Below are positions 1 to 7,891 of a stretch of DNA of 64,000 bases, one piece after another. Numbering within the stretch: the stretch's first letter is position 1; every line of letters starts with the position of its first letter. The translations under genes were made by a program, and so were the position numbers. This stretch comes from Chthoniobacterales bacterium (GTDB lineage: Bacteria; Verrucomicrobiota; Verrucomicrobiia; Chthoniobacterales; UBA10450), in NCBI GenBank assembly GCA_003244145.1, contig QHBM01000084.1, positions 1-64,000 on the forward strand. The letters run 5' to 3'. The notes beneath the pieces were generated by a model that was given only the letters and a program-made list of their open reading frames with translations, had not been told where the DNA came from and ran no database searches.

Positions 1-56
1 GCGCGGCGATCCGCGGGGAGTGCGGCGAGGTATTGGGCCACGGTGGTAGCTGTCAT
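1..56 (-). CDS. DUF1801-like protein, 5' end only (runs off window edge)
   Basis: Reverse strand from ATG at 56 reads MTATTVAQYLAALPADRR..., which resembles DUF1801/YdhG N-termini; partial. Confidence 0.45.
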   Translation of the reverse strand, partial: MTATTVAQYLAALPADRR

Positions 57-266
57 GTTGGCGACGATACCCGCTGCGGCTCGCGGGCGCGAGCTTTACG
101 GCAGCGTTGGTAGGGAGCCAACTCCACGGCTGGATGGGGATGTGCTGGGGAGGGAGGCCGGGCGGGATGATCCAGTTATCGCCCTGGCTGAGGGCAAATG
201 TGAGCAGTCGCGAAAATTCCGGGAGCGCGTAGAGTTCGTCTCCATTTATTCCATTCATCAAAATCT

Positions 267-1337
267 ATGATCAACGCCCACTCTTACGCTGCCTACGACC
301 CGAAATCGCCCCTCAAATCCTGGGACTTCCAACGCCGCGATGTCGGGGACGACGATGTCCAGATCGATATTTTGTATTGCGGCGTTTGTCATTCCGATCT
401 CCACTTCGCACGGAGCGAGTGGATGCCGGTGACTTATCCGCAGGTGGTGGGGCACGAGATCATCGGCAAGGTGGTTGCGGCCGGGAAGAATGTGAGCAAG
501 CACAAGGTAGGCGACCTGGTGGGCGTGGGATGCATCGTCGATAGCTGCCGCCATTGCGAGAGCTGCAAGGAGGATCTCGAGAACTATTGCCTCGAAGGCA
601 TGCAGGGGACCTACATGGGTGTCGAGAAACAGACCGGCCAGCGGACGCAGGGCGGTTACTCAACGGTGATCGTGGTGGACGAACATTACGTCCTGCGCAT
701 TCCGAAAGAGTTGGACCCGGCGAAGGCCGGCCCGCTCCTTTGCGCTGGGATTACGCTTTACTCACCGTTACGGCATTGGCACGCCGGCCCGGGCAAGACG
801 GTGGGTATCGTCGGCCTCGGCGGGCTGGGGCACATGGGAGTTAAGTTAGCTCACGCGATGGGCGCGAAGGTGGTCCTCTTTACCACTTCGCCCGACAAGG
901 TCGCGGACGGGAAGAAGCTGGGCGCGGACGATGTGATCATCTCGAAGAACGAAGAAGAGATGGCGCGCTACGCTGGGAAGCTCGACTTGATCGTGAATAC
1001 GGTCTCTGTGTCGCATAATCTGGATCCATTCATTAACCTACTGAAGCTTGATGGCACGATGGTGCTCGTGGGCGCGCCGGCTACGCCGCATCCTTCGCCG
1101 CAGGTTTTCCCGATGCTCATGCGGCGCCGGTCGCTCGCTGGCTCTGGGATTGGCGGAATTAAGGAGACGCAGGAGATGCTCGATTTCTGCGCGGAAAACA
1201 ATGTCATGCCCGAGGTTGAGATGACTTCCATCCAGGACATCAACCAAGCCTGGGACCGGGTGGTAAAGAGCGACGTGAAGTACCGTTTCGTCATCGACAT
1301 GGCAACGCTGAAGACGGAAAAGCCAGCGGCCTCTTAA
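267..1337 (+). CDS. NAD(P)-dependent zinc-type alcohol dehydrogenase (YahK/cinnamyl-alcohol dehydrogenase group)
   Basis: CGVCHSDLH, GHEIIGKVVAAG, Cys-rich structural zinc loop, GLGGLGHMGVKLA Rossmann motif. Confidence 0.93.
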   Translation: MINAHSYAAYDPKSPLKSWDFQRRDVGDDDVQIDILYCGVCHSDLHFARSEWMPVTYPQVVGHEIIGKVVAAGKNVSKHKVGDLVGVGCIVDSCRHCESCKEDLENYCLEGMQGTYMGVEKQTGQRTQGGYSTVIVVDEHYVLRIPKELDPAKAGPLLCAGITLYSPLRHWHAGPGKTVGIVGLGGLGHMGVKLAHAMGAKVVLFTTSPDKVADGKKLGADDVIISKNEEEMARYAGKLDLIVNTVSVSHNLDPFINLLKLDGTMVLVGAPATPHPSPQVFPMLMRRRSLAGSGIGGIKETQEMLDFCAENNVMPEVEMTSIQDINQAWDRVVKSDVKYRFVIDMATLKTEKPAAS

Positions 1338-1667
1338 TACACTGCGCGTTCAGCGGGGGTGGACATACAACGGGGAATTTGCCAAGGGCAGGGTAAGCGA
1401 CGCTCGTGGTGCACGGTTACGAGCTTCCTACTTCCCGTCCTTCCATTTCGAAATTTCGTTCGTGAAAGCGTCGTGGCGTTGGACCAGCGGACCTGTGCTG
1501 TCGATCCAACGCCTGTTTTTTTAGCGAACAGGTGAACTTGCCTGCGAAATCGCGGACTTGTGCGTCGTCTGTTCTGAAGCACAAACGCGATTCGTAAAAT
1601 CATCGCCAGGAATGATCCCAAAGGTAATCACGGGAAACGCGCAACTCACGGGCTTTGCCAGGTGAGC

Positions 1668-2150
1668 TTACAGATCGGACTGTAGGATTTTCTTGAGAGA
1701 CGAACCGTCTTCGTAGCGAATGTCAGTGATCCTCCAGCCGTCGGGCGTGTGTATGAGCGCGTAAACAATGCGCGTCGCTTTTCCCAGATTTTTGAAACGG
1801 ACGGTGACGCGTGTTTCTGTTCCAACGCGTTCTGCTTCGGAGATGGTGAAGTCGGAGATTTCGGTTAATTGCGCATTGTAAAGCGGATCGCTGTCAACGC
1901 GGCCTACTTCACCATTCGCTTCCTTGATGTCTTTTAAGTAGAGCTTCAAGAGCTCGGGCGCGAAATAGCGGCCAAGCGAGTCCGTCTTATCGAGTGGGTC
2001 GTGCTTTGACCGGTGCGCCCGATAAAACTGCGTGATGACATCTTTGGGCGACAGGTCGGCCGCGACAACAATCGTGGCAGTGCACAGCGCAACAACAAGA
2101 ATGAGGAAAGAGCGCATGAAGGTTTCTACGAGCGAACCGCCGGAAGGCAA
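1668..2150 (-). CDS. Secreted DUF3828-like hypothetical protein
   Basis: Signal peptide; SPKDVITQFYRAH... and GWRITDIRYEDGSSLKKIL pattern. Confidence 0.6.
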   Translation of the reverse strand: MPSGGSLVETFMRSFLILVVALCTATIVVAADLSPKDVITQFYRAHRSKHDPLDKTDSLGRYFAPELLKLYLKDIKEANGEVGRVDSDPLYNAQLTEISDFTISEAERVGTETRVTVRFKNLGKATRIVYALIHTPDGWRITDIRYEDGSSLKKILQSDL

Positions 2151-2214
2151 GTGTGCGTACGAGTGGGGGACGCCTACGCGTTGATAGCCTTCGCGAACTG
2201 GCGTGCAATGACGC

Positions 2215-2946
2215 CTAGAAATGCGCGCCGACGTATTCCCACATCTGGTGATGCCAGTAGGGCCATTCGTGTCCGCCCTTCGGGCCCCAGTCGTCCAGAT
2301 GATGAGCTATTCCGCGGCTATTGAGCACATCCGACATGCGGTAGGTCGGCCCGGGCACTTCCCATGGGCCACAGCCGGTTGCGAGGTGGATGTCGCAGCT
2401 CGCGAGCTGGTGGAGAAACCAGGGATCGTTCTGGTTGGCCATATAGTCGACCGGGTTATTGAAGTAGAAGTTGTCGTCATACATCCCGTCCATCGAATCG
2501 CGCAAATCGTAAACGCCGGAGAGCGCGTAGCAGCGCTTCACCCGGTCGGGGTGCTTGAAGAGGGTGTTGGCCGCGTGGTAGGCGCCGAGTGATGCGCCGT
2601 AGGTGGTGATCGGAATACCGGGCGTCTGGCACAGGGAGTCGATGAAGGAGAAGACTTCGCTGGCCACGTGGTCGTCGTATTGCGCCTGGAGCCAGCTCCG
2701 ATGGAAGGGGTGCGCTCCTTTGTTGCTGAACGAATCGCTCTGGACTCCGTTGATGGAGAAGAATCGGATGCGCCCTTGCTCGATGTAAGGGCCAAGTGTG
2801 CGAACCATGCCCTGACCTTCCTGCTCATGCTCGTCGCCCATGCTCGTCGGGAAGGCGATGATGGGCATGCCGTAATTGCCGTAAACGTTGACGCCCATGT
2901 CGCGATTGAGACGATGTGAATACCAACTGTGATGGTCGCGATCCAT
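2215..2946 (-). CDS. Esterase family (alpha/beta hydrolase) protein
   Basis: MDRDHHSWYSHRLNRDM...; TYGASLGAYHAAN nucleophile elbow (GASLG); likely start at 2946. Confidence 0.8.
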   Translation of the reverse strand: MDRDHHSWYSHRLNRDMGVNVYGNYGMPIIAFPTSMGDEHEQEGQGMVRTLGPYIEQGRIRFFSINGVQSDSFSNKGAHPFHRSWLQAQYDDHVASEVFSFIDSLCQTPGIPITTYGASLGAYHAANTLFKHPDRVKRCYALSGVYDLRDSMDGMYDDNFYFNNPVDYMANQNDPWFLHQLASCDIHLATGCGPWEVPGPTYRMSDVLNSRGIAHHLDDWGPKGGHEWPYWHHQMWEYVGAHF

Positions 2947-3067
2947 ATTTTGCGAGGATACCGGATTGACGTGTGGGCTCAAGCCCGGTTTGGCTATCGA
3001 GCGCGCGGGCGCGGGAGTGGTCAGTTCGGATTGGAGGCGCGACCGAATCCCACTCGCCTCGGGGATC

Positions 3068-3409
3068 TTACTGGTAGGCTTTCAAGAGCGACGGGATGTC
3101 GACCGGCGGAACGCCCAAGGCCTTGAGATTCTCTGCGGCATAAGCGCCGCCGTCGCTTTCGGCGACCTTCCAGTCTGGGCCCGCCCGATGCAGCACCACG
3201 GAAAGATCGTTTTCATCGGAGTAGGCGGTGCAGAGCGCCCAATCATGAGAGACCGAGGCGTGCAAGACCTTCCCGAACTTTTTCGCCACAACCTTTCGCA
3301 CCCGATGAACATCCTTCGGGTCGCCAAAGTCCCCGGCCAAGGCCGGGATAATCAAGCTGAGAAGGACGACAGCGGCAGCCAGGGTGATGTATCGGGGTAA
3401 TGTTCTCAT
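3068..3409 (-). CDS. Secreted hypothetical protein
   Basis: Signal peptide; uninterrupted ORF. Confidence 0.55.
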   Translation of the reverse strand: MRTLPRYITLAAAVVLLSLIIPALAGDFGDPKDVHRVRKVVAKKFGKVLHASVSHDWALCTAYSDENDLSVVLHRAGPDWKVAESDGGAYAAENLKALGVPPVDIPSLLKAYQ

Positions 3410-3461
3410 CGTTGCTAAGCCTGAGGCTCACCCGTTCGCCTGTCAAAGTCCTCTATGGAGA

Positions 3462-3482
3462 GGTCGGAGGTCAGAAGTCAGA
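3462..3482. repeat. Heptad array GGTCGGA GGTCAGA AGTCAGA
   Basis: 7-bp period. Confidence 0.75.
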
Positions 3483-3548
3483 AAAAAGGCTTGTTCTTGC
3501 TGCACGAAAACGATGTGATCCGCGGACAAATAAATAGGAGAAAAGAAA

Positions 3549-4133
3549 ATGAGAAAGATTATGTGCCGTGTGTTGGTAGCGTTGTTTACAGTCGGCCTGT
3601 TTTATTCTCCGGCAGTTTCAAGTGCGGGCGGCCCTCCAGATCTCACCGGAAATTGGGTTGGATATTACAACGACGGCAGTAAATCGGAATACGTTTGGGC
3701 CATCCACCAAACGGGTTCGACTCTTTCGATCGAAAACGTCGGGGGTACGCCAGCCAAGTCCAAAGGACGTCTCGAAGGCGATAAAGTTTTTGCGCAAGAC
3801 TTTGCGACCCAGAACGGAAAGCTGTCTGCCGACGGCACAAAGATCACCTGGACGGACGGCGTCGTTTGGAAAAAGTCAGCCAGTGCTGTAAATCTCACCG
3901 GAAATTGGGTTGGATATTACAACGACGGCAGTAAATCGGAATACGTTTGGGCCATCCGCCAAACGGGTTTTACTCTTTCGATCGAGAACGTCGGAGGTAC
4001 GCCAGCCAAGTCGAAAGGACGCGTTGAAGGCGATAAAGTTTTTGCGCAAGACTTTGCGACCCAGAACGGAAAGCTGTCTGCTGACGGCACCAAGATCACC
4101 TGGACGGACGGCGTCGTTTGGAAAAAGCAATAA
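3549..4133 (+). CDS. Secreted protein made of two near-identical 84-aa repeats
   Basis: Signal peptide then LTGNWVGYYNDGSKSEYVWAI...TWTDGVVWKK twice. Confidence 0.75.
   Translation: MRKIMCRVLVALFTVGLFYSPAVSSAGGPPDLTGNWVGYYNDGSKSEYVWAIHQTGSTLSIENVGGTPAKSKGRLEGDKVFAQDFATQNGKLSADGTKITWTDGVVWKKSASAVNLTGNWVGYYNDGSKSEYVWAIRQTGFTLSIENVGGTPAKSKGRVEGDKVFAQDFATQNGKLSADGTKITWTDGVVWKKQ
3641..4129 (+). repeat. Two-copy 252-bp intragenic tandem duplication
   Basis: TCTCACCGGAAATTGGGTTGG at 3641 and 3893; near-identical nucleotides through both units. Confidence 0.9.
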
Positions 4134-4242
4134 ACTGAAGTTGCAGACTGTCACGTCCCGGGAAAATCGCAGCAGGGTGATGCTCACTGCGACAGAGCGC
4201 CGTGCCTACAACGTCGAGGCGTCTTGATCTGTAATCGCCTCG

Positions 4243-5286
4243 CTATCCTTCTGCCTCAGTGCGGCGGGCCCAACGCAGTTTCGCCGAAGTCGCACGCGGG
4301 TTGGCGCGGCGTTCTTCAGTGCTGGGCCTAACGACCTCAGTCGCGATCTCCGCGTAATGGCGCTCGCGCAGGCCGGCTTCGAACGCCTTCTTCACCCGCC
4401 GATCTTCGCCGGAGTGAAAGGTAAGAATCGCGACGCGTCCTCCGGGATTCAGACACGCAGGGAGATTGCGTAGGAAAGTGTCGAGAGCGGAGAACTCGTC
4501 GTTCACGGCGATGCGCAATGCCTGGAAAACGCGCCGGACCGAAAGCTCCTGCTCCTCTTCCTTTCGCGAGAACAACGCCGCGCGAATGGCGTGAGCCAGC
4601 GCGCGCGTGGAGGCGAATGTCTTTCCCGCGAGACTTGGCGCGAGCGCCGGATTGGATTCATCGGCATTCTCCAGGAACAGGCCAGAAAGCTTCTCCGCGG
4701 AAAGTTTTTGCAGTAGCACCGACGCGGGCGCGCCGCGTTCCGGATTCATGCGGAGGTCGAGCGGCCCCTCTAGTTTCAACGAAAAACCGCGCTTGGGATC
4801 GTCGAGCTGCATCGATGAAACGCCGAGATCGGCCAGGATCAGATCGACGGCGGCGATCCCCCTGCGCGCCAGCAGTTGTGGCAACCCGGCGAAGTTGGTC
4901 CGATGCGCGGTGAAAGTGTTTTCGTCGAAGCCGAGCGCACTGAGACGCGCCTCAGTCTTCGGCAGCTCGATCGGATCGGCATCGAGACCGAGCAAGCGAC
5001 CACCCGGTTGCAGCCGCGGAAGAATTTCCTGTGCGTGACCGCCGTAACCGAGCGTGCCATCGACTGCGATCTCTCCCGGCTTTGGATCGAGCGCGGCGAG
5101 CACCTCCGCCACCATGATCGGCCGATGCGAACCAACGGGCGTTTTCCCGGAAGCGAGCACCTTCGCAATCGTGTCCGAGTAGCGAGCGGGCTCGTGCTCC
5201 TTGTATTTTTCCTCGAAGCGGCGCGGATTCTTTCCACGATAACGCGCCCGGCGGGGTGGGCGATCGGCCGGAGGATCGTTGGGCAT
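4243..5286 (-). CDS. rsmH: 16S rRNA (cytosine(1402)-N(4))-methyltransferase RsmH
   Basis: DGTLGYGGHAQEIL, DLILADLGVSSMQLDDPKRGFS, LDLRMNP, FHSGEDRRVK; start inferred at MPNDPP. Confidence 0.93.
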   Translation of the reverse strand: MPNDPPADRPPRRARYRGKNPRRFEEKYKEHEPARYSDTIAKVLASGKTPVGSHRPIMVAEVLAALDPKPGEIAVDGTLGYGGHAQEILPRLQPGGRLLGLDADPIELPKTEARLSALGFDENTFTAHRTNFAGLPQLLARRGIAAVDLILADLGVSSMQLDDPKRGFSLKLEGPLDLRMNPERGAPASVLLQKLSAEKLSGLFLENADESNPALAPSLAGKTFASTRALAHAIRAALFSRKEEEQELSVRRVFQALRIAVNDEFSALDTFLRNLPACLNPGGRVAILTFHSGEDRRVKKAFEAGLRERHYAEIATEVVRPSTEERRANPRATSAKLRWARRTEAEG

Positions 5287-5389
5287 ACTCTTGGCGGAGG
5301 TTAGTGCCGACCGCGACACCGCGCGAAGCGAAATCAAACGAGAGAACCATGCGAGTGTCGATGGGTCGGGGCGCGATTCAGCTCCGACT

Positions 5390-5938
5390 ATGCGATTGTT
5401 TATGTGCATTTCCTGTTTGAGTATGACGTTGGGTTTGTGCGGCTGCGCCAATGAGCCGACCTCGGATTCATCGCGCGCGCGAAAAGAACCGTTGCTCGAT
5501 CCTGTGGCGTTTTTCGCAGGACGAACGGCCTCCTCCGGCGTGATGGAAAACAGAGTAAATGGTTCGAAGCGCCGAGTGACGACAGAGACACGCGGTCATC
5601 GCCAAGGCGAGACTTTGGTCCTGGAGCAGAACCTTTCGTTCAGCGATGGCACCAGGCAACATCGCTCGTGGCGCATCCGAAAACTGGATGCGCACCACTA
5701 CGAAGCCACCGCGAACGACATTGTCGGAACCGCGCGCGGGGAAGCGTCCGGCAATGCGTTTCACTGGAGCTTCACCCTCGCGCTTTCGCCCGGAAACCCG
5801 CTGGCGAACGTGCGGATGACGCAATCGATGTATCTCCAACCCGACGGGAGCAGCCTGATCAATCACACCACTATCCGGAAACTAGGAATCGTCGTTGCGC
5901 AAGTAAACGAACAGTTCCGCCGCCGCGGTTCCAGGTGA
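5390..5938 (+). CDS. DUF3833-like lipoprotein
   Basis: Signal peptide with LGLCGC; DPVAFFAGRTASSGVMENR pattern. Confidence 0.65.
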   Translation: MRLFMCISCLSMTLGLCGCANEPTSDSSRARKEPLLDPVAFFAGRTASSGVMENRVNGSKRRVTTETRGHRQGETLVLEQNLSFSDGTRQHRSWRIRKLDAHHYEATANDIVGTARGEASGNAFHWSFTLALSPGNPLANVRMTQSMYLQPDGSSLINHTTIRKLGIVVAQVNEQFRRRGSR

Positions 5939-6074
5939 CAGCAACGCCAAGGAGGTGGTCTTGCACGAAGTTGCGCGTTGTCGCCGCCGGTTCTGACTCA
6001 TGGGAGCGATTCTGGTTTCCGCTCTCGCAGAAATTCAACGTGACCTTTTAGGCCGGAGATTGCAGGGTGCGATC

Positions 6075-7811
6075 ATGCGCGGTCATTACCTGTCCATGTT
6101 CGGCGCAGTGGTGGTATTCGCTGCGACGCCAGGCGCGCGGGGAGGAGTAGCGGACTCGTATCTGAGCACCTACCTCGGGATGTTCCCAACCCGTGCGACG
6201 CAGGCGGGGGATCACGCGTTCGATAGCAAGCTGGAAGATTTTTCGGCGGAACAGCTAAAGCGATGGGTTGAGTTCAACGAGGCAGAACGCGGCCGACTAA
6301 CAAGACTGCTGAGCGCGCCCGATTTGCCATTCGACGATCGGCTTGATGCCGAAGCGTTGCTGGCCCACGTCGAGCGCGAACTGCACCAACAAACCGTGCT
6401 GCGGCGGCCGCAGCGCGATCCGCTCTACTGGTCCGAAGTCATAGCCAACGCGGCGGTCTTTCTCCTGGTGCGCGACGATCTGCCCCTGGCGGAGCGACAG
6501 CAACGCGTGCGAGCACGCGCGCGTTTGTTGCCCGCTTTCTCGCGCCAGGGTAGCGAAACCCTCACGCGAGCGAAAAGCGACGAGGTCGCGCCGGAATTGT
6601 GCAAGATCGCGGTGGGACAGCTGCGCGCCACCGCCACGTTTTACCGGGACGGGTTCGCGCGCGCGGTGGGCGATCAGGCGGAAGCGCGCGACGAAGGCGA
6701 ACAGGCAGCGAAGGCAATATCGGAGCTTGCCGACAACATCGATAAGCTCTCGCAGCACGCGACCGGTTCGCCCAGGCTCGGCCAGGAATACGCCAGAACG
6801 TTTCGTCTGGGCACCGGGATTACTGAACCTGTGGCCGATGTTTTGAAACGGGCGACCTCGGACCTCGCGGCCAAGAGGACGGAAGCCGCGGATTTCGGCC
6901 GCAAGGTTTGGCGGGAATTAATGAAGGATGAAAAGCCGCCGGCGGACGATACCGCTTTGCTGCGCCGACTCTTTGAGCGCGTGGCTGAGGACCGTGACAC
7001 CAACGAGGAGACTTATGCTTCCCGCTGGAAAGCAAACGTTGGTGAGATCGAGAAGTTTGTGCGGGAAAAGCGAATCATGACGCTGCCGGATCCGCTCACC
7101 TTGATGGTGGACCGGGCGCCGGCGTATTTTGTTGGTCAGAGTGTTGGCGGGGTCTATCCGGCCGGAGCCTATTCGCCGGAAGCAAAGACAATTCTCTTTC
7201 TGCCGGTCCCGCCGCACGACGCGACGGCCGGGCAGCGCGAAGCGTTCTTCCGCGATTTTAACCGGCCGTTTAGCCGGATGATTGTGCCGCATGAACTGAT
7301 TCCAGGTCATTACGTGCAGCTCAAGTATGCCGCGCGTCATCCGCACAAGGTGCGCGCGCTATTTCCGGATCCGGTTTACATCGAAGGCTGGGGGACGTTT
7401 TGCGAGCGGCTCTTGCTGGATCAAGGCTGGGGCGGTGCGTTGCCGCGCCTGGCGCATCTCAAGAAGCAACTCGAGAACATCGCCCGCACCATCGTGGACA
7501 TTCGGGTCCACACGGAGAACATGTCGCGCGAGGAGATGACGCGGTTCGTGAAAGAGGAGGCGCTGCAAGGCGAACAGCTGGCTAGTAACATGTGGACGCG
7601 AACCCTGACCAGCTCACCACAGATCACTACCTACTACCTCGGCTATGCGAAAGTGACGGAGGTGTACGACGCTGCTCGCGCGGCCCAACGGGACAAGTTC
7701 GAGCTGCGCCGCTTCATGGATGGAATGATGCGGCTGGGACCGGTCCGGCTCGAACATTATCTAGAGCAAGTACGCACAACCGATTCGCCTGCGGATGATA
7801 GTAAACGCTAG
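6075..7811 (+). CDS. DUF885 family secreted protein
   Basis: HELIPGHYVQLKYA, EGWGTFCERLLLD motifs of DUF885. Confidence 0.85.
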   Translation: MRGHYLSMFGAVVVFAATPGARGGVADSYLSTYLGMFPTRATQAGDHAFDSKLEDFSAEQLKRWVEFNEAERGRLTRLLSAPDLPFDDRLDAEALLAHVERELHQQTVLRRPQRDPLYWSEVIANAAVFLLVRDDLPLAERQQRVRARARLLPAFSRQGSETLTRAKSDEVAPELCKIAVGQLRATATFYRDGFARAVGDQAEARDEGEQAAKAISELADNIDKLSQHATGSPRLGQEYARTFRLGTGITEPVADVLKRATSDLAAKRTEAADFGRKVWRELMKDEKPPADDTALLRRLFERVAEDRDTNEETYASRWKANVGEIEKFVREKRIMTLPDPLTLMVDRAPAYFVGQSVGGVYPAGAYSPEAKTILFLPVPPHDATAGQREAFFRDFNRPFSRMIVPHELIPGHYVQLKYAARHPHKVRALFPDPVYIEGWGTFCERLLLDQGWGGALPRLAHLKKQLENIARTIVDIRVHTENMSREEMTRFVKEEALQGEQLASNMWTRTLTSSPQITTYYLGYAKVTEVYDAARAAQRDKFELRRFMDGMMRLGPVRLEHYLEQVRTTDSPADDSKR

Positions 7812-7891
7812 GGACTACGGGATGCCAACCGCGGTCGCCGTAGCGCGAGCAAGCGGTCGAAGCTGAAGTAGCTTAGACAAAAGCCGTCGAC

